From Palaemon carinicauda (taxonomy: Eukaryota > Arthropoda > Malacostraca > Decapoda > Palaemonidae), in assembly GCF_036898095.1 (NCBI RefSeq), contig NC_090761.1, positions 42,526,850 through 42,590,849 of the forward strand: DNA of 64,000 nucleotides. The letters run 5' to 3'. Positions 45,817-57,172 of this stretch are shown here, in pieces. The position numbers and the translations under genes are program-made. The first letter of the stretch is position 1, and each line of letters begins with the position of its first letter. Below the pieces are notes generated by a model, which was not told the origin of the DNA, ran no database searches, and was given only the letters and a program-made list of their open reading frames with translations.

Positions 45817-48640
45817 GATGACCGCGGTGCCACAGGTAGGCAGTCGAAGAGGTAAACCTTCTGATCAGTCGAAGCAAAGAGATGCTTCTGGTAGGATGGA
45901 GGTTCCTTCAAGATCGCTGGACCTTCGATCCTTGGGTCCAAGACCTAATCAAGATGTGACTAGGATGGAAAATACACATGCCTCCACCATTATTTCCTCA
46001 ATCTTCCCACACTCCAACCCTGTCCTGAAAGAGTATACCTTAGAGCTCTAGAGCATACAGGTGGTAAGGAAAGTATAGTCCATCGAATTCCAGGGAAGGC
46101 TGTTTGGTGTTCACAAGAAGGAGTCAAGAAAACTCAGAGTCATTCTGGACTTGTTGCCACTCAACAAGTTCAAATAAAACAGCAAGTTCAGAATGTTAAT
46201 CCTTCTGAACATAAGGACCCTATTTCATAAAGGGGTGTTCACAGTCTTGTCAGACCTGAAATATGCCTATTGGCAGCTTCCAGTCAGTCGCCCCCTCTCC
46301 TCCTACCTAGGATTCAAGTTACAGAGGATAATGTATGTCCAAGGAAAGATACTTGTCAGACTAAACACAGTCCTAAGTATCTTCACGGAATTGGTGGACA
46401 CAGTCACGCAAAAACCAAGCCTAGAAATGGTTCAGGTAACAAATTACCTGGACGAAAGGCTGGTGTGGGCAGCACCCAAAGTGGCTGGTTTGTGAGCATT
46501 CAAGGAAGTAATCCAGTTCCTGGAACATCAGGGATACAAAATCAGCTTCAAAAAGTCTCGATTCTCTCCAGCTCAAAGGCTTCAATGGTTAAAAAACCAT
46601 TGAAACCTGAGGTCACACCGGCTCTCCTTTCCCTTAGGGATGTAAAAGGAGATCAAAGGGTCGGTCAAGAGACTATGGTAATCAGTCAGGATTCCAGGAC
46701 GCTAACAAGGAAGAGTTCTGAACTCTCTCCAGTTTGCAATAGTGACAGACCCAGTGCTAAGAGCACAGCTGAAAGATGCGTTAAGAGTCTGGAGAAGATA
46801 CGCATCAAACGCTCGAAGAGATCTAAAAGGACCAATATCGGTCTTTCCTTAATCGCTTCTCTAACAATGGTCAAAGGCCGAAAGCCTATTGAAGATCGTG
46901 CCCTTGCAACTACCTTGACTATTGAAGATCATCCGCATGGATGCCTAGTCGGAAGAATGGGGTATTCACTCCCATCAAAGGAAAATCCAAGGGACTCGGT
47001 TATTTCTATCCAAGGCCATGTTAGTCCTGTCGTGGTTGGGAAAACTCTCTCCATTCAGATCAGACCTCCTCAGGCTGATCTGGGACATCGAAGCGATAAT
47101 GAGACGTCGGAACCGACAAGGCTAGAGAGCATCTCATATAGTTTAGGTGATGTTAGCCATCCCTTGCCTAAAAGGATGGCACCTATCAGCAGTTCATGTA
47201 CAATCAATCCGCAATGTGACAGCGAATGTTTTACTTGGGCTCAGGCCGGTAGAGTTAGAATGGTCCACAGACGCAGACCTATTCTCTCCCAGATGGGAAC
47301 AAGTCCCCGAGCTGCAGATCGATCTCTTCGTGACGAGCGTCATCAAGAAACTACCTCGATATGTAGCCCCATACAAGGATCCTTTAGAGGAGATAACAGA
47401 CACCCTGTCTCTAGTATGGAAGGGATGGATTCAGGAATTCGTGTTCATCCCATCCAATTTCCTGCTGAAGGTCCTCAACATGCTGAGGTCCTTCCAGGGA
47501 GGAGTAGCTCTGGTGGCTCCCATGTAGCCCGAGAGCAACTGGTTCCCTTTAGTGAAGGAACTGAGGCTGAGGCTGGCCCTAGTACTGAACCCAGTACTAT
47601 CTCAGAGGCTTCAGAAGTTAATTGCCTTCGATTTATCACAGAGAGCCCAAACCCTTCATTTCATGATTTTCTTGCCCTAGCAGTTAGGAAAAGATTTGGG
47701 ATCTCAGAAGGCAATATAGGATTCTTTGAAGAATACAAGTCTAAGTCAACTAGAAGACAATATTAGTCATCTTGGAAAAAGTGGGTTGCTTCTGTAAAAG
47801 CAAAAGGACTGAAAGAAATTTCAATGAACTTCTGTTTGTCCTTCTTTGTCCACCTTCATAATCAAGGTCTGGCAGCCAACACGATAACTACGTGCAAGTC
47901 AGCCTTGACTAGACCTCTTCTATATGCCTTTCAAGTGGATCTGGCGAATGAAATCTTTAATAAGATTCCGAAGGCATGCGCAAGGCTTAGGCCTGCAGCA
48001 CCTCCAAAGCCCATTTCATGGTCTTTGGACAAGGTCCTACATTATGCCTCATCTGTGAACAATGAAGATTGTTCCCTCAAGGATCTAACCCAAAAGGTTA
48101 TTTTTCTATTCGCTATAGCCTCTGGGGCTAGAGTTAGAGAAATAGTAGCCCTATCTAGAAATGAGGGCCACATTCAGTTCAAAGAAGGGGGAGAAGTGAA
48201 TCTCTTTCCTGATCCAACCTTTCTAAGAATGAGCTACCCACTAAGAGGTGGGGTCCCTGGAGAATCTGCCCTCTGAAGGAAGATTTCTCTCTATGTCCCG
48301 TAGAGTGTCTAAAGATCTATCTTCGTAGAACTTCAGACTTCACGGGAGGACAGCTCTTTAAAGGAGAAAACCTCTGGATCAAACTTATCCCTAAAACAAC
48401 TGAGGGTGAAGCTCACCTACTTTATTCGCAGAGCAGATCCTGACAGTACACCCGCAGGTCATGATTCGAGGAAAATTGCTTCATCACTGAACTTTTTTCA
48501 GTATATGGACTTTGAGCGTCTTCGCTCATATACTGGATGGAAATCATCCAGAGTGTTCTACAAACACTATGCTAAGCAGGTCCATGAACTGAAGCATTAT
48601 GTGGTGGCGGCAGGTAGTGTATTAAAACCTGTCGTCTAAT
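45817..48640 (+). pseudogene. DIRS-D coding region: broken gag-like, RT/RNase H and tyrosine recombinase
   Basis: A short gag-like frame starts MTAVPQVGSRRGKPSDQS at 45818. RT traces at 46090-46480 read RVILDLLPLNKF, LSDLKYAYWQLPVS and NYLDERLVWAA, where YLDE replaces the catalytic YLDD. A later block at 47190-47520 reads VNATVL-like to LQIDLFVTSVIKKLPRYVAP, then FVFIPSNFLLKVLNML and GGVALVAPM, the domain after RNase H. The YR reads from about 47640: STRRQY, a stop, SSWKKWVASVKAKGL, FFVHLHNQGLAANTITTCKS, GARVREIVALS (first Arg), a frame break near 48270, GHDSRKIASSLNF (H-x-x-R) and TGWKSSRVFYKHYAKQVHEL with the Tyr. It is inactive. The 498-aa open frame at 46270-47766 is a chance frame over this decayed region. 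Confidence 0.85.
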
Positions 48641-49429
48641 AACTGCGATGATCAGTTAATTAATTGGGACTATCATTTAAAGGGAAAAGGTGTCAACACT
48701 TCTAGTGTGATACCCTTTAAATGAGTGTTACCATGGTGACACTAAATCTGTTCAAAACCTCAGGTGTAGAATTATAGATAACACTTGTGCTGTGTGTACA
48801 TAGTACACAGTGTTGATAGGATACATTTACAGAAATTATAAAAGGAAAAATTCATTAAAAATTTTTTCAGTCTTAGAGTGACACTCATCATTTCTTCCCT
48901 TTCAAAAGGGAAAATAATTTATGTATATGTTGCATGTACAACTCCTTTATCATGTTACAGTATATTCGTTTCACTTGTTATTTCATTTAGTCATTTATTA
49001 GAAATAAATGGCTATTAGAATGTACAGTAATTGCATCTTAATTTGCCCGCCAATTTGCATATTTAAGATGCCAGAGTTCTTTGACTTGCTCATGTAAGTA
49101 AACCTCATATCATTGTATGCTTACAAACAATGGATATAATGGACACTGATATTGTTCCAACAATATATGCAAACCGTGAGACCGTTTGTATACCCAGTGA
49201 ATACTTATGTTTGTTCATACAATATATGCTAAACTTGAGGCCCCTTTTCTACCGTCTAGTATGACTCTTCCCTGTAGGGGCAGGAGGCACTAACATTGTT
49301 TATGATTAGTGATAATGACGGATAACGATAACGTCATTTGTCTCAAATGGTCCAGACGACCATAGAAAAAAATTGTCCCAAGGTTAAGGCACTGATGAAA
49401 ATCCACAAATACAGTAATGCTCTGGTATG
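48641..49429 (+). other. DIRS-D 3' non-coding region before its ICR
   Basis: AT-rich with no ORF. Direct short repeats such as ACAATATATGC(A/T)AA at about 49162 and 49220 and TGTCAACACTTC/TAGTGTGATACC motifs are seen; no function can be assigned. Confidence 0.55.
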
Positions 49430-49860
49430 CTTCCATCAGGACAACATGGCTTGAGCCCAAAAAACGGATTTTGAGCGACGCGAAAAATCTATTTTCAATA
49501 TTAAACTTACCCGATGATCATATAGCTGCAACTCTGTTGCTCGACAGAAAAAACCTACGGGCGGAATACGCCAGCGATCGCTATACAGGTGGGGGTGTAC
49601 ATCAACAGCGCCATCTGTCAAAGGTACTCAAGTACTCGATGTCAACAAAGAACCAATTTTTCCTCTGTCGTGCCAATGGCAGGACCTACTAAATACGCCG
49701 TCCCTAACTGGATTTGTTTTCACAACGATTTGGTGAAGTACACTATTCCAGTTTTGAGCTTTCGCTATGCAGGGGTTTTATCTTCATTTCAAAACTTGAA
49801 TTCGTTTTCGATAGATTTAATTTTGGTAACGAAGAGAGTATGGACTCTCTTTCACTTTTA

Positions 49861-49896
49861 AATGGCCGACCCTTCCCTTAGACGGAAGTGTGTTTA
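49861..49896 (+). pseudogene. DIRS-C gag start remnant
   Basis: ATG at 49861 reads MADPSLRRKCV then a stop. It is homologous to the start of DIRS-A ORF1 (MADPSQVPKFRKC). The cysteine motif that follows in DIRS-A is absent. Confidence 0.7.
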
Positions 49897-50835
49897 GGTT
49901 TTTGGTAATTTTGCTTAACATGTTATAGATCCATTTATTTGTATCTCTCCGCCTTTTTAGGCCTCTTCGGTTAACTTTCCAATTATTATAAACTTATAAA
50001 AATAAATTTTTATGTTTGTTTATATGCGACCTTTCCTAATAGTAGGCGGTCCTAACTTGGAACCGAAGTTAATTAACATTGAGCCCGTTTTATCGTATTT
50101 AACCTTTAAAGAATTTAATACTTTTTTAATTTTAATGTTTTATGGAAGAATTTCTTTGATAGTCTCGTACTGTTTTCAAAGATGAACTAACGTTTAGTTT
50201 TTAGTCTCCGCAGTTGTTGACGTTCAGAACGTTCAACTTGCGCTCTATCGTTACTATAGAGAGAGAGTGTATCACGGTTTCACTTTGCAGTAAGAGTAAA
50301 CCGATTCTAGCGTTTCGTTCATTCTTTCTTAGCTTAAAGAGTTTAAATTCTAAATAAAGGAACTTTTTATTTGGGAAACCTTTCAGTTTTTTCCTTTAGC
50401 AAATAACATGTTTTAACGATATATAATTGGGCTCTTCTCTCGGGTGCTAATTCAAGAGAGAAGAGAGAGAGAGATAGAGACGGAGGGAGAGAGAGGAGAA
50501 TAAACGTTTCGTTCAAGCGGGTAACGTTGTTCTCGTTTTTTACTCTCCTCCCTAGTCGCTGTAGGGGAAGAAGGTAAAACGTTTCTAGGGTTTTATTCTT
50601 GTTCCCAGGCTTTATGCGGTGAGAGATTGTAAACGTAGTTTATTTGATCTAGTGTTTAGTCTCTTTTCCAGCCACTGAATTCTTTATCTTTATTTATGTT
50701 TTTCTGTTGCATTGTAAAACTGTTTTCGCAATGACTACCTTTTAATGAAGGATAGGATTGCGTGTTTCAGGTAGAAATCAGTTAAAGTTTCGATTTCAGT
50801 GAAATAAGTGCAAACAGAAAATCAAAAGTGATAAA
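49897..50835 (+). other. DIRS-C 5' region without homology to DIRS-A
   Basis: About 940 bp, AT-rich, with a GAGAGAGAGA stretch near 50460-50500. No ORF. In DIRS-A the corresponding start and downstream gag are contiguous, so this is an insertion or a replaced segment, possibly the leader of another DIRS subfamily. Confidence 0.6.
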
Positions 50836-53010
50836 GTGATATGCGCAAAGTGTTACAGTGTTGCGTCCGAGGGTTCGTCTGTTCGTGCCAGTTGTTCACC
50901 TAGTCCGGGACCTCTTACAAGCTCCCAAGCCCAGGTGAGAAGTAATGTCGAACGACTTATGGGTTCCACAGGCCTTGATCGACGAACAGACGTTTTTCCC
51001 TCCGTGGTTTCGGGCGTATCTACACACGTTTGCCGACGTGAGATCGCCCCACCCACACAAAGACGAGAGAGCCCATTTATTCCTCGTCTGCGGAAGAGGT
51101 TTCTCGTAAGAAACCATGGACCAAATCTTGCAGCTTTTAAGTGCAAGTCGGTCCCTTCCGCGCAAGTCCAACGGCCTAGGTGTAGCCACTGGGTCAGTTC
51201 GGACTCGCTGCAGTCATCCGACGACTGCACACCTCCCAAGAGAGGCAAGGTGGTACCGCAACAGGCAGTAACTCCGTCTGTTGCCGCACCAGCTGTTTTA
51301 GTCCCTCAGTCACGACGGACAGTAGCTCCGTCTGTTGCCGTTTTTGTAGACCCTAAGTGGTCTTTACTGCAGTCTATGCAGACTCAGTTAGCTGCGGTTA
51401 TGCAGGAGTATCGTGCGGAGAAGGTTGACACTGCTCTCGTTAGCCTACAACCTGCCACTGTTGTGCACCCAGCTCACGCTGAGGCTGCCTGCTCCCACAC
51501 TCCGGCTGCGGAGAGCTCCACCTCCGATGCGCAATCGACCCTGCCAGACGCATGTTAACGTTAGCCGACGTGCGGCTCCCTCCGTTAACATGCGTGAGCT
51601 ACCGCATCAGCAGTGGGAAGGTGGAGTCAAGCTGCCGTGTTTTGACGCGATGCGTTAGTTTCCGCAACCCACGGCAGTCCCCACCACGCACCACCACTCC
51701 GCTTTGGTTGTTGTCTGCTCCCACACTCCGACTGCGGAGAAGGTTGTCGATGCACCCGTTTGCCTACAACCTGCCACGGTTGTGCGCCCAGCATGGCTGC
51801 CTGCTCCCACACTCTTGTTGTGAGAGCTCCTCCACCCATGCGCAGTCGACCCTGCCAGACGCATGCTGACTCCCACAGACACACGGAGCACTCCGTTGCC
51901 GTGCGTGAGCTACCACAAGCTGCCGTGTTTTGACACGGTGTGTCAGCCTCCGCAACCCACTGTGGTTACCGCCACTCACCCGCAGCAGACTAGTCAGTCA
52001 GGAGTTGAGGCTTCCCCACACAGCTTTGGTTGTTGCCAGCTCACAGACTGTCAAGCAGTTACATGACGTTGCCTTCTGGTCTGCTACTAATGCACCAGTG
52101 CTGTATGTCCTCACGCACCTGTTGTGGTTGACAGTTCAGTTTTTGACAGTTCACAGACTGTCAAGCAGTTACATAACGTTGCCTTCTGGTCTGCTGCTTT
52201 TGCACCAGTGAGACCCTCACTGAGATAACCTAGCTTTTCTCGGACATGGTTCCTGTAGATGAGAAAGTGCTGTTCTCCCTCCTTCTGATATTCCTTTGAG
52301 GACTCTGTCATTTGGAGAGGAGCCTTAAGCTGCTTAACCTCCTATGGACTTTAATTAAAGCATAACAAGGCTTCCAGGGATGGTAAATGGTTCCGCTTCA
52401 GTCGCTAACCCCGTCTGTTGCCACACCTGCTCCCATAGACCCTAATGGGCTTTGTTGCAAGACATGCAGTCCAAGCTTGTGTCCTTGTTAGAGGATTTTT
52501 TACGGAGAAGAACCTTCTAGCCAACAACCTTCCTACCGGTTGGTTGTACGCCCTGTTGACGCTGAGGTATCCTACTCACGTCCGCCAGTTGAGATGGTTC
52601 CTCCACCGGTGCGACCCAGTGTGGGTTGCCAGTCGCACGTTGACGTTAAGCGACTCTCGGAGGTGGTTGTGGAAGTTCAGTGTGTCACTAGGAAGACGTT
52701 CAACAACCAGCAGAGATGACTTGTTGTGACGCAGTGCGGCAACCTCAGCAACCCTGTAGGGGGTTGACTGCACAACCCAGACAGTCTACACAGTTTCGGG
52801 TTGACGCTGTACTTCCTCGCGTCCCCATGGTTGACAGTTCACAGACTGTGCAGCAGTACCATGATCTTGTGTCCGGCTCCGTCACGCATCCACCAGTGCA
52901 ACCGGATTCAGCGAGTCAGACGTTGCCCACTCCGTTGCCGTTTCCTCATCAGTTTCGGATGAGGAACCCTCTGATGAGGACATTGCTGAACAAGACGATC
53001 AACCCCCAGC
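50836..53010 (+). pseudogene. DIRS-C gag-like remnant with internal repeats
   Basis: The frame 50836-51558 reads SEGSSVRASCSPSPGPLTSS and CSHWVSSDSLQSSDDC, closely matching DIRS-A ORF1 residues about 160-290. Beyond 51558 the reading moves between frames, and segments are repeated, e.g. CAGACTGTCAAGCAGTTACA at about 52045 and 52156, and several blocks ending CCCTGCCAGACGCATG near 51540 and 51850. It ends near 53010, where gag sequence (DEGLSDD-like) joins DIRS-A-like sequence equivalent to 15610. Inactive. Confidence 0.8.
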
Positions 53011-53760
53011 CCTGCTATCCATCCAGAAGATGCTGAAGAAGGAACACTGCCCTGTCAGGCTGTGGATGAGTCTGGTTAGGACACTGTCATCCGTGGTTCA
53101 ATTTGTGTCACTTGGAAGACTACACCTCCGTCCTCTTCTGTATCATCTAGCTTTTCACTGGAAAAGGACTAGACGCTAGAAGCGGTCTCGATCCCGGTTT
53201 CCGGAAAGATAAAGTCTGGTCTGACTTGGTGAAAGGACTTTATCAACCTTTGAAAGGGTCTTCCCCTGACTGTTCAGACTCCCAACCACGTTCTCTTCTC
53301 GGACGCATCGGACGTAGGCTGGGGTGCGACATTAGGCGGTAGGGAATGCTCGGGATTATGGAACTCGAGTCAAAGGACAATGCATTTCAACTGCAAGAAG
53401 CTTCTGGCAGTACGTCTGACCTGGAAAAGCTTCAGGTCTCTCCTTCAAGGCAAAGTGGTGGAGGTGAACACGGTCAACACCCTGCTTTGACGTACATCTC
53501 CAAGCAAGGAGGGACCTACTCTCTGACATGGTACGAGTTCGCAAGAGACCTCCTCTCCTGTTCAACAGGTCTAGACTTTTCACTAGTAACAAGGTTCATC
53601 CAAGGCAACTTGAATGTCATAGCAGATTGTCTCAGTAGGAAGGGACAAATAAGTCCAACATATTGGACCCTCCACAAGGATGTATGCAAGAGACTTTGGG
53701 CCACCTGGGGCCAGCCAACCATAGATCTCTTCGCAACCTCGATGACCTAGAGGCTCCCAA
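53011..53760 (+). pseudogene. DIRS-C RT C-terminal/RNase H remnant
   Basis: Collinear with DIRS-A 15610-16360. The frame at 53346-53750 reads TYISKQGGTYSLTWYEFARD, RFIQGNLNVIADCLSRKGQI and TIDLFATSMT, then a stop where DIRS-A continues. The RT core with YLDD is deleted. Several substitutions create stops. Confidence 0.85.
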
Positions 53761-53999
53761 TTCTTTGCTCACCTATCCCGGACCCAGCAGTAGTTCATAT
53801 AGATGCCTTTCTACTAGATTGGTCACATGTAGATCTATATGCATTCCCTCCGTTCTAGATTGTCAACAAGGTACTGCAGAAGTTCGCCTCTCACGAAGGG
53901 ACAAAGTTGACGCTAGTTGCTTCCCTCTGGCCCGCGAGAGAATAACTCACCGAGGTACTTCGATGGCTAGTAGACGTTCCCAGAACACTTCCCCTAAGG

Positions 54000-55085
54000 G
54001 TGGACCTGCTACGTCTGCCACGCGTAAAGAAGGTACTCCAAGGCCTCCACGCTCTTCGTCTGACTGCCTTCAGAATATCGAAAGACTCTCGAGAACTAGA
54101 GATTTTTCGAAGGAGGCAACCAGAGCGATTGCTAGAGCAAGGAGAACATCCACCCTTAGAGTCTACCAATCGAAGTGGGAAATCTTCCGAAACTGGTGCA
54201 AGTCAGTATCCGTATCCTCGACCAGTACCTCTGTAACTCAAATAGCTGACTTCCTCTTATATCTGAGGAAAGAACGATCTCTTTCAGCTCCCACTATCAA
54301 GGGTTACAGAAGCATGTTGGCATCAGTCTTCCGTCACAGAGGCTTAGATCTTTCCAACAATAAAGATCTACAGGACCTCCTTAAGTCTTTTGAGACCACG
54401 AAGGAGCGTTGTTTGGTTACACCTGGTTGGAATTTAGACGTGGTTCTAAGATTCCTTATGTCAGACAGGTTCGAACCACTTCAATCAGCCTCCCTGAAAG
54501 ATCTCACCTTTAAGACTCTTTTCCTGATATGCTTAACCACAGCTATAAGAGTCAGTGAGATTCATGCCTTCAGCAGGAACATCGGATTCTCATCCGAAAC
54601 GGCTACATGTTCTACAACTTGGTTTTCTAGCCAAACACGAGCTGCCTTCTCGGCCTTGACCAATATCGTTCGATATTCCAAACTTATCGTATGGTTGGAA
54701 ATGAACTAGAAAGAGTATTATGTCCTGTACGAGCTCTTAAGTTCTATTTTAAAAACCTTTACGAGGCCCGTCTGAAGCTTTATGGTGTTCAGTTAAGAAT
54801 CCATCTTTGCCTATGTCAGAGAATTCTTTATCCTATTTTATCAGACTGTTAATACGAGAAGCTCATTCCCTTCTGAATGAGGAAGACCAAGCTTGGCTGA
54901 AGGTAAGGACACACGAAGTTAGAGCTGTCACAACTTCCGTGGCCTTTGAACAAAATAGATCTCTGCAAAGTATATTCGACGCAACCTATTGGAAAAGCAA
55001 ATCAGTGTTCGCGTCTTTTATCTTAAGAATGTCCAGTCTCTTTACGAGAACTGCTACACTCTGGGACCATTCGTAGCAACGAGTG
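54000..55085 (+). pseudogene. DIRS-C tyrosine recombinase, frameshifted
   Basis: Nearly identical to the DIRS-A YR from about 16615 on. It contains STLRVYQSKWEIF, TQIADFLLYLRKERSLSAPT and TAIRVSEIHAF (first Arg present). Near 54612 a deletion shifts the frame and a stop follows at 54709. The next frame (54807-55076) carries THEVRAVTTSVAF (H-x-x-R) and TYWKSKSVFASF. A further deletion just after FAS moves the YLK(D/N)V tyrosine segment to another frame. The gene is not functional. Confidence 0.88.
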
Positions 55086-55515
55086 CAGTAGTGGTGGGGG
55101 CTCCACCACTACAATTCCCTAATTCCAGAACCTTTTTAATCTTTCTCTTGAAATATTTTTGGGTTGTCCGGAAGGCTAAGAAGCCTTTCGCATCCTACTT
55201 GATTTGGCGGGTGGTCAAAATCATTTCTTGAGAAGCGCCTAGATTAGAGGTTTTGATGAGGACCTTTAGTATGGGTTGCAACCCTTCATACTTCAGCTCC
55301 TAGGAGTCGCTCAGCATCCTATGAGGATCGCGAGGCTCAGTAAGGAAGACGTACTTAAAAAGGCAGAGTAATTGTTCAAGTCGTCTTCCTTACCAGGTAC
55401 TTATTTATTTTATGCTTGTTATTTTGAATAACTGCTAAAATGAAATACGGAATACTTAGCTCATAATAATGTCAACATGTAATGCTGGTCTCTACCCACC
55501 CCCCTGGGTGTGAAT

Positions 55516-55607
55516 CAGCTATATGATCATCGGGTAAGTTTAATATTGAAAAATGTTATTTTCCTTAGTAAAATAAATTTTTGAATATACTTACCCGATG
55601 ATCATAA
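55516..55607 (+). repeat. DIRS-C internal complementary region
   Basis: CAGCTATATGATCATCGGGT to ACTTACCCGATGATCATAA. It is the reverse complement of the two DIRS-C outer ends, joined at ATTGAAAAATGTTATT, the same junction as in DIRS-A. Confidence 0.9.
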
Positions 55608-55966
55608 ATTAAAGGACCCACCCTTCCTCCCCAATAGAGACCCAGTGGACAGAGGAGAAAATTGGTTCTTTGTTGACATCGAGTACTTGAGTACCTTTGA
55701 CAGATGGCGCTGTTGATGTACACCCCCACCTGTATAGCGATCGCTGGCGTATTCCGCCCGTAGGTTTTTTCTGTCGAGCAACAGAGTTGCAGCTATATGA
55801 TCATCGGGTAAGTATATTCAAAAATTTATTTTACTAAGGAAAATAACATTTTTTGGGTGAGATAGCCATGTCGTCCTAATGTATCCACCCTCCTTTTCTA
55901 TAGAAAAGGTCTTCGCAGAATCCATCCCGAAACTACTATATCTGTAGCACCATGCTCAACGTTACA

Positions 55967-56297
55967 AGGAATGTCCGCCATCTTGGATATGGCGCCATCT
56001 TGATACTCAATAGTAGTATGGGAAGTAGGGTAACCTTAATAAGGCTCCCCTTCTATTTTGCCACTTTCCCCCTCGAAGTGTAAATGCTATTCTGGGTGAA
56101 GATTGCTATGTGGCGTGTCAAGAATTCGTCCCTGATATTATGTGATATCCTTGAGAGAAATTTAAGGATATTTGCCCCAGGAGTTAGAATTCTGGAGACC
56201 TAAAGGTAAATTCTCTGGGAATATCACTGTAGTACATATATCCCTTAGGAAGCTACTATTAGGAACCTTCCATCAGGACGACATGGCTTGAGCCCAA
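55967..56297 (-). repeat. DIRS-D right inverted terminal repeat
   Basis: Reverse complement of 44384-44714, imperfect. It borders the hAT remnant at about 56322. Confidence 0.9.
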
Positions 56298-56322
56298 AAA
56301 TAGATTTTTCGCTTCGCTCATG

Positions 56323-56945
56323 AAATTTCTAATTGGGCTTGTTCAGTTTGTTCAGCAAGTCTACAGCAAATGCAAATGAGGGCTTCAAGTTATCAGTGTA
56401 TATTTCAGGAATTTTCCCTGGATATTTCTCTGAAATGAAGGACTAAACTTCGTTAAGCAACTTCCATAATCAGGAAAGAACTTTCCCTTTGCTCATCCAG
56501 TCAACATTGGTATGCATAATCAGTTTATTATGAGGACTTTCAATTTCTTCAAGAAACATTCTAAATAGCCTTTTAATCATCTATTTTAAAATGAAAAAGT
56601 TTATAGGAACTTCAGCATAATTAAAAAAGTGGTATTGAATTATACCTGGCAATAGTTCTTTAAGAAAAGAAATTAGGCCTTTCTACCTTCCGACCCTTGA
56701 TGAAGCTTCAGCTTTGGTACCAGATACTAATATCTTGACGTCAACTGAGGAGTCCTTGGAGAATTTCATTAATGCATTAAAAATAGCTTCACCAGTTGTT
56801 CTTCCAAGGAAAGGTAAAACGCTCAAAAACTTGTCACTAACACAACCATCATTAACAAGCCTAACAGCAAAGAAGTAAAACAATACCTCCAGTATCAGTG
56901 GATTCATCAATTACAAGTGACATGGAAAGGTATGAGGTGTTGGTA
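56323..56945 (-). pseudogene. hAT (ZBED5/Buster-like) transposase remnant, central part
   Basis: From 56930 down on the minus strand it reads SLVIDESTDTGG, RLVNDGCVSDKFLSVLPF, then GRTTGEAIFNALMKF, HTNVDWMSKGKVLS and LKPSFAFAVDLLNKLNKPN. These match the order (L.IDESTD, R.VND..I.E.FL.CLPL.GRTTAEEIF, HT.VRWLSRGKVL, LAFLVDIT..LN.LN) of ZBED5/Buster-type hAT transposases. Stops and frame changes are present. The reading resumes at 44379 (KLITDIFDTI) on the other side of DIRS-D. Confidence 0.82.
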
Positions 56946-57069
56946 CTCGCGAGCATGATTTTAACAACTTTGTGAAAAGCATTGCTAGACCAGTAGCGAA
57001 TACAGGGTTGCTTACAATGAGCACTATGTTGGGAACCTCTTCCCTAATTAGTAAATTATTAAACTTGTA

Positions 57070-57072
<3 letters not shown>

Positions 57073-57152
<80 letters not shown>

Positions 57153-57172
57153 TGTATGTGTGTGTGTGTGTG
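57073..57172. repeat. (GA)n then (GT)n compound microsatellite
   Basis: AG units from about 57073 to 57150, followed by TGTGTATGTGTGTG to about 57172. It lies in what may be the N-terminal part of the hAT remnant on the minus strand. Confidence 0.97.

Larger units (their letters stand above)
49493..55849 (+). mobile_element. DIRS-C: decayed relative of DIRS-A nested in DIRS-D
   Basis: About 6.36 kb. Inverted repeat cores lie at about 49512-49665 and 55651-55806, and the ICR at 55516-55607. The ends resemble DIRS-A (CGATGATCATATAGCTGCAA against CGGTGATTATAATAGCTGCA; both share CTCTGTTGCTCGACAGAAAA and GCGCCATCTGTC). The 3' third (53250-55480) is nearly collinear with DIRS-A 15880-18110. Much of gag and the whole RT core are missing (junction near 53010), and the 5' region 49900-50835 is unlike DIRS-A. 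It is a defective, non-autonomous copy. Confidence 0.92.
49430..55885 (+). repeat. DIRS-D internal complementary region, split by DIRS-C
   Basis: The left part, CTTCCATCAGGACAACATGG then CTTGAGCCCAAAAAACGG to GCGAAAAATCTATTT (49430-49492), is the reverse complement of the DIRS-D left end followed by the start of the right end. The right part, TTTTTGGGTGAGATAGCCAT to GTCGTCCTAATG (about 55850-55885), completes the reverse complement of the right end. DIRS-C occupies the middle. Confidence 0.88.
44380..56322 (+). mobile_element. DIRS-D: old DIRS retrotransposon, itself interrupted by DIRS-C
   Basis: Imperfect inverted terminal repeats of about 330 bp lie at 44384-44714 and 55967-56297. Its internal complementary region is at about 49430-49492 plus 55850-55885, interrupted by DIRS-C. 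Subtracting DIRS-C, its length is about 5.6 kb. The coding region (45800-48640) has gag-like, RT, RNase H and YR remnants with many frame changes and stops. The whole element sits in a hAT remnant. Sense to the kinesin. Divergence between its repeats is visibly higher than in DIRS-A or B, so it is older. Confidence 0.9.

Noticed and set aside
46270..47766. 498-aa frame in DIRS-D as a real gene
   Set aside because: RT and post-RNase H motifs are read in other frames and this one has none; the open run is by chance in a decayed region.
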